Assembly (NCBI RefSeq): GCF_014529535.1
Contig: NW_023503372.1
Span: 2,579,772-2,643,771 of the forward strand
Direction of reading: 5' to 3'
Length of the DNA stretch: 64,000 nt
From: Bradysia coprophila
Lineage: Eukaryota > Arthropoda > Insecta > Diptera > Sciaridae
This document shows, in pieces, positions 12,473 through 28,707 of the stretch; within the stretch, counting starts at the first letter, position 1; each line of letters opens with the position of its first letter. Under the pieces are notes generated by a model. The model was given only the letters and a program-made list of their open reading frames with translations, was not told where the DNA came from and searched no databases. Made by a program: the position numbers and the translations under genes.

Positions 12473-12717
12473 AAGTTATACGAAATTACATTTCATTTTG
12501 AACAGATCGACCGCTCTGGTGGAGTACACTACTAGTAATACAGTGTCTCTGGTTTGATTATCCAGTCATACATTGCGTCAGGTCTTTAATTTAAATACAA
12601 ATTCAATTTAACATTCGCAACCGAAGAACCAAAAGCTTGGAATACTTGATTTGTAGTTAGGCGGATTTGAATCAGTTTAAGCGCTATTGTTAGACACTGT
12701 GCAGAGAATCCAATACA

Positions 12718-13140
12718 TTTTTTTGATACCAACATCGAAAGTTGATACTTTCGCCCTCGAAATCCGGGGCGAAAGTAAAAAAATGCAAGTTATGTGTTTT
12801 AGCGGGGAGAAAGAAAGAATACATAAAGCGAAAGTCGACTACATAATGTAATAGTCGACTCTTGTCAATAAGTGTACTGCGATCAAAATAAAGCGTGCGC
12901 CAGTGCTCTTATTGAAATTAACATACGAAGTTGATACTTTTTGTTGCTGAATGATTTGTTAGTAATTTGTTAATTTTTGTGTGTGTTGTTGTTGTGATGG
13001 CTAAGTAATTAAATTTTTGATATACCAGGGGGCTGCCGCCCCCTGGACCCCCGCATTTTCTGGCTAAATGCCTTCATATTTCAACATTTTGTTCTGCTGT
13101 TTGCGATACGTATCAACTTTCGATGTTGGTATCAAAAAAA
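12718..13140. mobile_element. 423-bp element with perfect 31-bp inverted ends
   Basis: Bases 12718-12748 and 13110-13140 are exact reverse complements (core GATACCAACATCGAAAGTTG). The inside is non-coding. It contains a small stem (ACTTTCGCCC / GGGCGAAAGT, 12747-12776) and a GC-rich palindromic stretch at 13026-13047 (CCAGGGGG...CCCCCTGG) that contrasts sharply with the AT-rich surroundings. Structure suggests a MITE or foldback element; no transposase. Confidence 0.75.
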
Positions 13141-13156
13141 ATAGTATGAACGACTC

Positions 13157-13255
13157 GGGGCAAAAGTAAAAAAATTCAACCTGTGCGATTGAGGCCCTTG
13201 CCTTCGGCGCGGGCATCAACTCTCGCACACGGTTGAATTTTTTTACTTTCGCCCC
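13157..13255. repeat. Nested hairpin element
   Basis: Outer arms 13157-13188 and 13223-13255 pair almost completely (GGGGCAAAAGTAAAAAAATT with its complement). The 34-base interior is GC-rich and can fold again (GCCC...GGGC around CTTCGG). TACTATT follows 14 bases after the right arm. The outer sequence resembles the inner stem of the neighbouring 12718-13140 element. Confidence 0.7.
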
Positions 13256-13372
13256 TTGTCATTCAATGTACTATTGAAAGGATAGAAATGACTTTTTCAT
13301 GCTTCGGGGCCGAAAATGAGGGCAATTTTTCGAATTTTCTCGGGTTTCCGGCCCTCTGCATGAAAACTTACA

Positions 13373-13484
13373 TGTGCACCTGTTTGGGACGGTTGATTTA
13401 AGGCACTTTCGCTTGTAAGCCTCACTTCGTTCGGCCTACAATCCGCGAAATTGCCTAAAATCAATCGTCCAAAACAGGTACACA
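13373..13484. repeat. Nested hairpin element
   Basis: Outer arms 13373-13405 and 13452-13484 (TGTGCACCTGTTT... against its complement) pair over about 30 bases. The interior holds a second stem (GTAAGCC / GGCCTAC) with loop TCACTTCGTTC. A weaker, similar structure lies immediately to its left (TTTTTCATGC at 13293, GCATGAAAA at 13358). Confidence 0.65.
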
Positions 13485-13530
13485 AATAACCAGTAAATAT
13501 TTCATTGATTTCATAATTAAATAATTTTAA

Positions 13531-14021
13531 TGTGTAGGCGTCCTGTACGTTGTATTTACATTGTCTGCGATGAGAATGTAAATGAAACTTACATGTTAGA
13601 CTTTTCGATGATTTACAAGCTATGCGCGATCATTTACATGCACTGGTCGGAAATTTTTCGATGATTTTGTTTATGTTTTCACTTCTCACAAGCTACGACA
13701 TAAATTGGAATTTACACAGGCAAAACTATTTTTTGGTACACGTGCCATCGATACAATTAAGAAAACACTAAAATCACACTGAATTTATAATTTGAAACAA
13801 GAAAATCAAAAAATGTTCACTGAAACTGAGAATGACAACAATAAAGAAGTCAAATAAATATCGCCGCAATGGCAGACACGACCGATGCCTACTAAATGAA
13901 AATGAAATTTTAGTGCAAAATGTTTAGAAGTGGAAAGGTTCCGTAATGCTGCTTTTATGCAAAATTGTTTCGTAGTTTTCATCTTAGACAATGTAAATAC
14001 AACGCACAGGATGCCTACACA
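13531..14021. mobile_element. 491-bp element with 36-bp inverted ends
   Basis: Left arm 13531-13566 begins TGTGTAGGCGTCCTGTACG. Right arm 13986-14021 is its reverse complement with about two mismatches. The interior is non-coding apart from a chance 61-codon frame on the minus strand. Structure suggests a MITE; no transposase. Confidence 0.75.
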
Positions 14022-14038
14022 TTAAAGAACAGTACAGA

Positions 14039-14144
14039 AGAGCCTATGTGAATGAGTAATACATGTGTGTGAAATTAGGCGGTTCGCCTTCGGCTCACAC
14101 GCCACAAACATCGCACACATGTATTACTCATTTACATAGGCTCT
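14039..14144. repeat. Nested hairpin element
   Basis: Outer arms 14039-14069 and 14114-14144 (AGAGCCTATGTGAATGAGTA with complement) pair with one or two mismatches. The interior has GGCGGTTCGCC and GCCTTCGGC. CTACTATT follows the right arm. It starts 18 bases after the 13531-14021 element ends. Confidence 0.7.
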
Positions 14145-14718
14145 GCTGTAATCTACTATTGGTATTGATTAAAAATTTACCTTTCTAATTGCTCCAACCG
14201 AACCAGACCTTTAATTTTCAAAATTTGGTAAATTGTGTTATTGAGCCACTTCTCCTCGTAATATAAAATTCTTTTGGACACGAAATGCCGATTACATTTC
14301 AACTCAAAGCTAAAAGGTATTTATATTTCCGATTCCATATTTCCTTCATGTAAAACTTATCAAACATCCCCAGTAATAAGAGCACCCATCTAATTATCGT
14401 CTGCTTGAAATTTTAATAATTCAAGAAACAAGTAAAACGAATATTTCATTCATTTCATGATTCTGAACAAATAAACAAAATTGATTGTCTTCACCCTAAG
14501 CTCGGAGAGAATTTTTAATGATTAATCCTGCAGTACTCTACGCGGTATAATGCGGGCCTAACTCATCCAATTTGTGTACTCTATACTACATAATACAACG
14601 CACAATTTTGGATTAAATGCTATTAAATAATTAATTGTATGAGTTGAATCTAAGAAACACTGCAAGTGAAATAATCGAATCTACTACTTCCTTAGTTGAA
14701 TGAAATTCTTTTACTTCA

Positions 14719-14791
14719 TTTACTATGCTGGTGCATGTAATAAGGCTATTACATGTATAGGCAATAGTCTTTACATCACTCGCATAGTAAA
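14719..14791. repeat. Short nested hairpin
   Basis: TTTACTATGCTGGTG pairs with CATCACTCGCATAGTAAA across about 70 bases. Inside, CATGTAATA pairs with TATTACATG. It adjoins a TTACTTC-family fragment (14660-14720). Confidence 0.55.
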
Positions 14792-14814
14792 ACGTCGTAC
14801 TACACACGGAAAAT

Positions 14815-14903
14815 AAAGTGATATCTCGTATCACGATGAGTAAATGTACCTCGGGCTAAAGCCCTCGGTTACTTTTACTCATCTGGATACGAGATATCAC
14901 TTT
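14815..14903. repeat. Nested hairpin element
   Basis: AAAGTGATATCTCGTATC and GATGAGTAAA (14815-14844) pair with 14874-14903. The interior CTCGGGCTAAAGCCCTCGG forms a second GC-rich stem. TACTATT follows after about 20 bases. Confidence 0.7.
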
Positions 14904-15967
14904 ACTTCCCTTGCATAGTAATGTACTATTGTTGACTGCCATGCCAATTACTTATTTGTCGTCTCAGTGTTGTTAGCCGATGACCGTTCCGTCTGAAAAA
15001 GACTCACGGTAGCATTTCACCATACTGTTTATCGGGTATTTTCCCAGAGACAACATTCCAATCGTTTCACAAAAGAAATGAGAGAATAAATGCAGTGGGG
15101 AGATATTCCCACAGTGTACACTCCACGCAAAAACAAAGATTGATTAGAAACGAAAACACATTCGGCGGTGATACAGTGGTTTTTGTGTGTTCGGTCGTGT
15201 TTTATTTTCATTTAACCCGATAATAATGTAACGCTTGTGTCTATGTGATATCCGAACAAACATTCAAAATGTTAACGAACTCCGAATTATTCAATTAACA
15301 AACAGTAGATAGCGTAAAACAATCCAAATTCAAATAAAAATTCAAAACATTCATCTCCCCCGAAATCAAAAGATTTGACGTGTGGCAAATGTGTGGGAAA
15401 ATATAAAATATAAACAGGTGCTGTGTGTACAGTCTTTACATTTTGTTTTTATTCTCCCTCTCTCGCACTGGAGAAACTGATTCACGAGCTTCACGAGAGA
15501 CATTTTTCACACAGACGCCAAACAGTATGCGCAGAAAGACAGAATAGATCGGTCGGTGGAAGTTGTTTTTATTGTTTGTGCCGTTGTGTTTAATCGGAAA
15601 AAATCCGTCTTATTTACATCTAAGAAGTGTACACGGTCTTAGTGTTTTGAAGTCCGCTTGCGAATAATCGGCCTACGTAATCGGTTTACTAATTAAATGC
15701 AAAGAAAGTGCACAACTGTGTCCACAGCTACATCACAGTGGTTATTATATTGTTAATATTGACAGCAGCTGCCAAATGGAGCTGCCTAAAAGTGTGGTTA
15801 TGTTTTGCGACTATTTTTGAATGTTTTTGTTTGAAATCAACGGATTTTTATTGTCCTGCAAAACGCAATGAAATGAAAAAATTACCGAAACTAGTGCGCC
15901 TCGTCTACGCCTTGTGATTGTTTCGTCCAATTAATAATACTAACAGAACGACACACAACTATCAACA
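14904..15967. other. Su(H) upstream and 5' leader region
   Basis: No other gene. TATAAAATATAAA-like sequence lies near 15401 and a CT-rich TCTCCCTCTCTCGC block near 15453-15467, both possible promoter parts of Su(H) but not proven. The transcript start and any leader intron cannot be fixed from sequence alone. Confidence 0.35.
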
Positions 15968-20502
<4,535 letters not shown>

Positions 20503-21077
20503 GAATACAACGATTGATTGCACACAATGTGAAATTTAGATGGGTCCAGTTGTGGTGCTGTTTATGGAAAAGGTCAGAGAGATTTTCAGTTGTTTTATAG
20601 AACAAATCGCAATTCGTGTCACAAAATTTAGTTTGTAGCGTGAACAACATAACAAGTTCAGTTTCCAGTCGTTTTATCTTTCGCGTGCCAGTATTTGTCA
20701 GAAATTCTTCATATATCATCCTAAACATAGCCGGAGTAACTCTCCGCCGTCTGAAAATGATCCAGACCGTTATGCGAAGTGTTTCCACCCTATTCTGACT
20801 CCTTTACCGATGGTGTGGGTGACCCGTTTGTGAACAATTTGTCTACTCGGCTTGCTAGTATCATCGGCTGGCAAGAAAATTATTAACCTGCAGAAGGTTA
20901 TACATATCTGTTTCATCAACGAAATGAAGTTGAACTTTCGTAATCATTTTGATCATCAAATGTGTTACCATATGCGGGAGTACTGCAGGAAGCTACTTCA
21001 CAAAGCGAAACCTCACTAAAAATTTGAATGAAGTATGTGGCAAAGCTTAATAGCCATAATTTCACATTATTTTACAT

Positions 21078-21258
21078 TAACCTGTTACAGATGGTCAAAT
21101 TTATTGTTATCGGGTCTATTACTTCCATCGATCAAAGTATTTTGAATCGGTTGATTTCAAATCTTATACTTCAATTTTTTTAACATGCATTTTACTGTAT
21201 ACAGAACCATGTTGCCCAGAGCTTGTCATTATTTTTGTCGTCGTTATCAATACAAGAT
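21078..21258 (+). repeat. TTACTTC-family interspersed repeat, near full length
   Basis: Begins TAACCTGTTACAGATGGTC, contains GGTCTATTACTTCCATCGAT and CAAATCTTATACTTCAATTT, and ends TTGTCGTCGTTATCAATACA. It matches 46241-46425 over its whole length. Confidence 0.75.
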
Positions 21259-24200
21259 GAATATGTGACACGTTAATTATTCTTGGTAACCTGTATCTGT
21301 TTAGTGTGATTGACATGTTAGTAGGTAGATGTACTCTCGCTCTAGCAAGTTTCAGTGTTGATAGAGAGATTCCTTTTTCTCTTTAGAATCTATTGTCTCT
21401 ATAACGTGACAGCTTTCTCTGAAATTCTAACTATTTTACCCCTCCAAAATCCGCTATCTCCGAGCGATAATCGTGTATGCATGAATGCAAAAGATCTTCA
21501 AAGATTCCGTTGGTTTCGAAGAGGATTTTCAAGGATTTTTACATAATTTTTAAGGACTTTATAAAGATTTAAAGCATTTTTGAGGATTTTCAACGAATTA
21601 GATGATTTTCTTAAAAAGGAGTTTCTTTTGAGTACAAAAGAATTTTCTGTCCAGCCCACTGATCTTGTTAAAAATCAAAACCCAATTATTTGATCTATAA
21701 AACAGCGCCACCATCAAAAGACATTTCAATGAAGAGTAGAATAAATGTAAATGTGTAATCGAGACTTTATTTGATACAAAAATCAATTTTTTATTATTAT
21801 TCTGCAGACCGACCTAAGACTCGAATGGAATCGAAAAAAAAGTAAGAAATGAGATTCACGACACATTTTAGTATTTATTTGTATTATAATTTTATGTGAG
21901 AAAAGAAAAACCAATTGAAATAATTGGTCTGCGTATTTTGTAAGTGAAAACTAAAAATTAGAAATTAAAAAGAATCGAGCAAAGAAATTAGGAAGTTAAG
22001 TGAATAAAAAAGAAAATTGCAAGAAATCTCTTAGGTTCTGTCTTAAAAAAAAGAAAGGGTATGGGAGGGTTTGAACTTTATATTTTTACGTATTTTGCCG
22101 ATTTATTTGCAATCTAAATTTTATTTTGTTCAAGTGATTCTATTTATGTAAAAAAAGAATGGTAACGAATAATAAACTGAAGATATTTTTAAAATTAAGC
22201 CATACATGGAATTTTTCTTTCCTTTACACAGGCTGAACAGCCTGAAGGAACAGCTTACAACACGGCCTATTTTCAGGTTTCTCATATATCGGAAATTTTT
22301 GGATTTTCAAGAATTCACAAGATTTTTAAGTTTAAATTCTTGAAATTCTCGACAATGCAAATTCTTGAAAAATCTCGAAATTTTTAATTATGAAAAATTA
22401 CGAATCAACAAATTTTTGTTTTATGTGGGATCTAATATTACTAGTCCCACAGATTCTCACATCTGTTATATTGAATGCAATTTTTGAATTTTTTCCCAGT
22501 CGAAATTTTTTTCGCACATGTATAACGACCAGTTTATTGGGACAAAAACCAAAAAACCATTTAATATCAAGACTGTCAAATTTGTGGATCTAGAAATTAT
22601 GTAGAATCTGTTGAAAACGAAAATGAGATAGTTCGTTAATTTTGTTAAGTGTAATTTTCCTGAATTTCGACAATTTTTAATAATCAATTCCAAGAAAATA
22701 GGCCCTGCTCTTTTTTATCAACGAAGGTGCTAATAGCAAAATTCTCTAGTGGCTCCTCCGTGGACCTTTTTGTATACGCAAAAACGTTTTCTCTGCTCTT
22801 TTTGTGGGTGTTTTTAGATACACCCAATGAGCTGAGTTTCTGCTGCTTTCCTTTAAGAGAGTCTATGATAAACTGTCTATGTAACTTACTACTGAGCCTC
22901 ACCGACTTTTCTTAAAGGAAAGTAAGAGAAACCTTGACAAAAAAATTGATGGAGAAAATTTATTGAGTCGTTTGCATTTTCCTGCAAGCCAGCTTCGTAA
23001 GTGTTTAGCATCTTCTTTCTGAACCTTGCCCGTACTACGCAAACATGTGTAGGAATTTGCTGTCCAGGTTCAATATTGATCCAAGTTCACTAACCTTTCT
23101 CACACAATAAAAATCCTAAATGAAGCGCTTAAACGGAGTCATACGATTACCATCCGTTAATAGATACAATTACGAGAACGAAACTGACATTTCTTTCAAT
23201 TGAAGTGTTGATGCAGAATCTTTTCCTGGCTTAGTTATAACATAGAGTCTACCAGAAAAGTCAGAGTCCGTCCGACCTGGAAATGTCATATTGGGCGTTC
23301 GGATGGAGTCGAATGGGCCGTTTTATTTTTTTACATGCACTTTGCAGCTGGGAAATATATTTTGGCGATTGCTTCATACATCAGGTAGCCAGTTTGGATC
23401 TGCAGTCCATCGAATATTTTTGTCATCACTAACATTAACACTAATTATTTAATACGTAACTCTTAATATTCCAGCTCTCATTAAAGAAGCAAAAAACGTT
23501 CGAGTCTCCTATTTCGTTCGTTTTTATTTTCATGTTCATCGACATCACATTCTCGTTCAGTTTTAATTCACACAATGCAAGTTATTACCGCACTGTTATT
23601 ACATTTTTATATCGTCGAATATATTCAACAACTAATTTTGTGTAATTAATGCACAGCACATTTTCTTTCTTTTGAACAAAAAAAAAATCTCGATGGGAAA
23701 ATCTAGAAATTTGAATTAAATTATAAACAATAATACAATCCGTATTTTGAGTTTGAGTATTTTTTTTTTGAATTTGACCGTGAGAAAATTCATTAGCAAA
23801 ATGATCCACATTCATTTCGATATCAAAACGAACAACTGTTTGAATGTGAAGAGTTTTGGTGTGAGAACATAAAATCTTAGACTGATGTGCAGAAAATGTT
23901 GTTGTTGATGAAATTCTTTTGCTGTTTTTTGTTTGTTATCGTAGCGCTGCAGTCTGTAATAATTGCAATCCCAAATAGGACAAATCGATAGGACATGAAC
24001 GACATGGAACCATTAAGTCATTATTATCGTAAAACTATACAGTCTTACATTTGAACTAGCAGTACCATAGCATTGTCAAGCACCGAGAATGCTATGGCAG
24101 TACCAATATTGAAATTCACAAATCAATCAATCATTTATTTGTTTTACGCCGGTCTAGTGCAGACAGACGAAAATAGCTGCAATAAACAGTCAGGTACAAT

Positions 24201-24531
24201 AAATTGCCTAACAATAATCTTGGCACAATAATTTAGGCAAGAAACAATTTAGGTTAGGATAATTTAAGAAAACTAAAAATAAAAAACAGTCTAGCCTATA
24301 AAGGCTCATACAAGTAGAAATGCAGCCTATTATCACGAGGCTAAAGTCAAAAATAGATTAATAGTCAAATGAAGCGACAAAAATTAGAAAGTTATCACAG
24401 TCGACATGCTGTAGTATGGCGACACCATCGCCGAATAATCTATATTTGCCGTCCAATGCTCGAATGTGGCGTCAGGAATTTGGAATTTTAGGGGCAAAGC
24501 AACGAACCAATGCGGCTTTCATAATATAATA

Positions 24532-24685
24532 ATCATCTGTTATCGACATCTGTGATAAATTAAACAATGAGGTATGGTCAGTGAGTTGTATAAATATAGA
24601 AAAATTTATGTTAAAACTTATGAAGTAAAAGATTTTTGGTCAATCAATTTCAAAATAGTTGGTACAAAGGACGTAACAGATTCAG
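24532..24685 (-). repeat. TTACTTC-family interspersed repeat
   Basis: Minus-strand copy. From right to left it reads GAATCTGTTACGTCC, AAAATCTTTTACTTCATAAG, TTTTAACATAAATTT and then GTCGATAACAGATGA at 24536-24550. Confidence 0.65.
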
Positions 24686-25030
24686 TAAGTTGATGTTATG
24701 AATATCAAAACGTTTATTCACGATTTTTAACATAGGTGTGTCGAAGCTAATAACGATTATGAGGGATTCTTTTGAAAAACAGCCTACCGAAATCGGACGC
24801 ATTTTCCAGTGGACTTTTTTATATGTGCCTAGAAAGGTATTCGACCCTAGAAGCCAAAACCACTTTCAAAAAAAATCTTCGAAGTTTGTGTGGCTAGTGT
24901 GAGGTGGTCAAAAACCGAAAACTTGCACTTTTCTTACAAAAATTTCGCCAGTTACGCGAGTTACAGGGTCGTGTGGGGTGTCATTAGAAAGGTAATCACA
25001 CGTACTATTGAGCAAAATAGGGACTTATTG

Positions 25031-25416
25031 GGTTTAAAATTCATTGACACTGAAATATGCGAGATGACATGATTAGTTCCCATGATTAAAAAATCAATTT
25101 CCAGTAAAATAAAAAAAAATCCCAAGATTCGAGAAAATTTCACAGATACACTCGCGGAATTTTGAAAACCGACACATTTTCTTTTGCGTTGTTTAGTGGT
25201 TTTTTGTAAATTTTGCATGCATTTTTATATGGACAAATCAGAAACTCAAGTAAAGCACACAAACAGAAAATGTGTCGGTTTTCAAAATTCCGCGAGTGTA
25301 TCTGTGAAATTTTCTCGAATCTTGGGATTTTTTTTTATTTTACCGGAAATTGATTTTTTTAATCATGGGAACTAATCATGTCATCTCGCATATTTCAGAG
25401 ACAATGAATTTTAAAT
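25031..25416. mobile_element. Long foldback: two 150-bp arms, 84-bp loop
   Basis: Bases about 25031-25181 and 25266-25416 are reverse complements with only a handful of mismatches (core arm words AATATGCGAGATGACATGAT, CACTCGCGGAATTTTGAAAA). The two arms even encode the same short peptide in opposite-strand frames, a simple consequence of the inversion. The loop (25182-25265) is unrelated sequence. If transcribed in either direction, the RNA would form a 150-bp duplex. It could be a foldback transposon remnant or an inverted duplication. Confidence 0.85.
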
Positions 25417-27539
25417 CGAAAAAATTTGAATTGATTTTCTAAAATTTTCTTCGTTTCGAATTTAAACAAAAGGGAAAGTCAAGAATTGGAAAACTTTTCA
25501 CGGTCTTCCTAAAAACTAACTTTAGGTTCGAGTAGATTGACTCCAGGAGAACTGTAATCAATAGTCAGTAGAATCTTTTTTGTATAATGTCACCACCCAT
25601 CCGAAACACTTTCGCCCTAATTTCGCTCACATTGTAACAAACGAAAAGCGTTGTTCTCAGCTCCTTCTGGACGAGCCGATAAACCACCTTTTTTGACAAA
25701 GCTTATTTGGGAGTATTTTGCACTGCAAAATTTGCAGTCCATCGAAATTTACACTCTACAGATCAAACACTATCGCTACCTTCCGCACATCACTTTTCGA
25801 TTGCGTCGGCGTAACAACTCCTGCAACCAGTACCCACTTGGAATCACCTGCAAAGATTAGATCGAGCTTTTAAACCACGTAAAAGGTGAACTCGCACACG
25901 CAAGTTTATTGCTGCAAATGCTTTTTAGCCATGTCATCGACTTAATGACTCCTTTTACAAAATTTTGGTATCAAAAAATTCTATGCGAGTTATCCTTTTA
26001 CGTAATTGGAAAATGCGTTGTTTTAGCACCGTGTGCCAAATTACCCCACGCCCAAAATTTTGACTCAGAAAGTCTTTTCGTATAATTTTAGCACTGACCT
26101 ATAGCTACCAGTAAAATTTGCTTTTTTAGGATAGAAGTAGATTTATGGAATTGAAATTTGTTTTCAGTTCTAATCACCATGACTTGGAAACTAGCATTAA
26201 AATAAATATTTCGGCCATTCTGAGTTCAATTTAGAATTTTGATAATTATACGTCTTTTATTTCTAAGTTTGAAACAACGTTTTAGGTTCTACCGTTCTAT
26301 CACATTGTTTAATTACGTAAAGCAAAGAAACCATTTGCTTCATGTCCGAATAGTAATTCGTATAATTGCTCTCCCTATATCTTTTTACGTCTTTTACAAC
26401 AATTCGAAGTCATTTTCCCACGATTTTTAAGCTAGCTCTTGTTTCATTTGATCGCTTATAAAAATATTATTATTTGCAACTGTATCGTGAGAAAATTGCT
26501 TGAATTGTTTATTCATAATCTGTTTTTTTTTACTGAAATTGTGTTATGTTAAGATTGATGACATCAAAAATAGCGTAACTGAACTTTGGACGAACAAAAA
26601 AAGATTATCAAAATTATAGTTTAGTCGAATACATTGCACATATTATATTATGCGTCTAGAAGATCAGAAAGCCATAATTTTGGATGTAACTCTGGTTGGA
26701 AACAATTGTTGGTTAGACAAATCTAATCTAATCTAAGTTGTTAAGGGGACATACGATACTATTCTGGAGATTTATTTCTTGAAATGACAATCAAGACTGA
26801 CTGACGGCATTCAGCTCGCGTCTACCCTCAATATTTAAATAAACTTACCATTTTGTCCATTAACCTTTTAAATACGGGAAGCACAAGATAACAAATAAAT
26901 CCGTTACTTCATTTGTGTAAAGTGTCTCCTACTGTTTGATGCAGAATCTATTACTTCAATATTTGTATCCTTTTTCTACACAGAACCCATCGCATTAATT
27001 CTGGTCGTCGTAGACTAATAATCCGATGTCCCAATTGTTTACTGTAACTCACTTTTTATCAAGCTGTTTATCATTTCCCGTAACAATATGAAAAATGATT
27101 TTTGATTAAAACCGGCATGATCTCTGTTATCACTAAAACGTGCGCAGATTTGTGCAACCTTAGGGCTCCATAACTGGTTGTTTACAATTGTTTACTGCAT
27201 ATTGGTCTGAGCTGATACAGTCATAGTTTTGAAGTAAAGCAAAATAGCTATGTCCGATATTAGGACGATAAACTCAAAATGTTAATTCTTTGTGCTACAA
27301 CTAATCATTGCTGTATTAAACAGTTAATCGCGTTGCCTTGAGGGTATCTGTTATAGGTAACACATTGAATCATTACTTTTATCGGACAAAATTATAGATA
27401 GCAGTTTGCTAACAAATTTCAAGTTAGAAATTCGTGTAAAGCTCACAAAACAGAAAAATAAAAGTTATTGTGTCAAGAAACAGTGTGAACATCGACAAAA
27501 TTCTCTTACATCGGAAAACAGTCGACCATCGACGCAACA

Positions 27540-28634
27540 ATGGACTCAGCTTTAGAATTCCTAGATGACCATCTGTTCGATGACATTTATTCTAAACTTT
27601 TTCCGGTCTCGTCGAACGAAACAGTCGAAACGATTATTTCAACTCTTCCACGTAACAATGACATTCGAATTTGCATGTCTCTGTTTACGTTCATAACGGT
27701 GGGCGGATGGTTTTTCTACTTGTCTGCAGCTTGTTTCTCGTACTTCGTCTTCTTTGACCATGAAACGATGAAACATCCAAAGTTTCTGAAGAATCAGGTC
27801 CGCCAAGAGATTGAATGTGCTGTGAAAGCTGTGCCTGTTATCAGTAGTATGTGGAACAATCGTCTTGTAAATAATTAACCGATTGAACGATCTTCTCAAT
27901 CAATTTATAGTTTTAACTGTACCGTGGTTCTGGGGTGAGGTTAAGGGATACTCTAAATTGTACGAGAACTCTACGTCCTACGGTGGTTGGACGTATATGA
28001 TATTCAGCATTGGCCTTTTTCTTTTTATCACCGACTGTTTAATTTATTGGATACATCGGTACCTTCATCACCCATACGTTTACAAGTGGTTGCACAAGGT
28101 GAGAACTTCTTTTAATAGGAAGGAAAATCTAAAATGACAAACATTTGCTTCAAACAGCCGCATCACAAATGGATTGTACCCACTCCATTTGCATCACATG
28201 CATTCCATCCATTAGACGGCTACTTACAGTCAGTACCTTATCACTTGTTTGTCTACTTGGTACCTATGCAAAAGTGGCTGTACATCGTAATGTTCATATT
28301 TGTGAATTTCTGGACTGTGGCCATACATGACGGTAAGGCGATGTTTGTGCGGACATATTCATAATAATCTGACGATATGATGCGGTTAGGTAATTTTATG
28401 CTACGTTCGACGATCATTAACTCAAGTGCACATCATGCCGTTCATCATCTGTATTTCAACTACAATTATGGACAATACTTCACGTTATGGGATCGGGTAG
28501 GCGGTTCACATCGTCAACCAACGGAAGAACAGTACAATGACATAATTCGTAACGACAAGGACGTTTGGACCAAACAAGCCCATTTTGTTGACTCCGTCGA
28601 AGAGAAACAGACTTCGAAAAGTAAGAAACAGTAA
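27540..28634 (+). CDS. C-5 sterol desaturase / lathosterol oxidase-like membrane enzyme
   Basis: Coding exons 27540-27846, 27911-28098, 28158-28332 and 28390-28634 total 915 nt, 304 aa; introns are 57-64 bp. It belongs to the fatty-acid hydroxylase superfamily of di-iron ER membrane enzymes. All three histidine boxes are present: [14 protein letters not shown] and SSAHHAVHH. The surrounding words [23 protein letters not shown] and [12 protein letters not shown] are diagnostic of lathosterol 5-desaturase (SC5D/ERG3), which puts the delta-5 double bond into sterols using oxygen and electrons from cytochrome b5. Several hydrophobic spans are visible. The Lys-rich C-terminus (SKSKKQ) could be an ER-retrieval type tail, though the strict KKxx spacing is absent. 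Insects cannot make sterols de novo, so dietary sterols are the likely substrate (inference). Confidence 0.93.
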
Positions 28635-28694
28635 TTTATGTTTATAGGCTGGTCTGGCCTGACGCTCAGTGGCTCTTAAAATGTGAATGAAAGC

Positions 28695-28707
28695 AATAAA
28701 TAATAAA
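28695..28707 (+). terminator. Polyadenylation signals of the sterol desaturase
   Basis: Two overlapping-spaced AATAAA hexamers at 28695 and 28702, about 60 bases after the stop codon, a normal distance for a 3' end signal. Confidence 0.7.

Larger units (their letters stand above)
7970..12717. other. Long intergenic region, no gene recognised
   Basis: No exon with family features on either strand. It contains a degenerate tandem repeat (8342-8655), an inverted repeat (9226-9412), TTACTTC-family copies (9995-10099 plus; a fragment at 11405-11450; 12376-12472 minus), and a short repeat near 11650-11760 that recurs inverted near 57715-57805. A 110-codon frame at 10386-10718 (minus) has no recognisable features. 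The neprilysin-like promoter should lie just above 7969, but no motif is clear. Confidence 0.4.
20503..27539. other. Intergenic, no gene recognised
   Basis: Low-complexity GGATTTTCAAG-like stretches (about 21500-21600 and 22270-22390), TTACTTC-family copies (21078-21258 plus, 24532-24685 minus, 26880-26975 plus), the foldback at 25031-25416, and a short stem at 24062-24106 (GTACCATAGCATT). Neither strand shows exons with family features. The desaturase promoter should be just upstream of 27540. Confidence 0.4.

Noticed and set aside
24062..24106. Short stem-loop that could be a microRNA precursor
   Set aside because: The stem is only about 13 bp with a 13-base loop, too short for a pre-miRNA. 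More likely a relic of a hairpin element.
24961..25375. Two opposite-strand frames encoding the same peptide
   Set aside because: The identity is the automatic result of the 25031-25416 foldback and not evidence for a gene pair.
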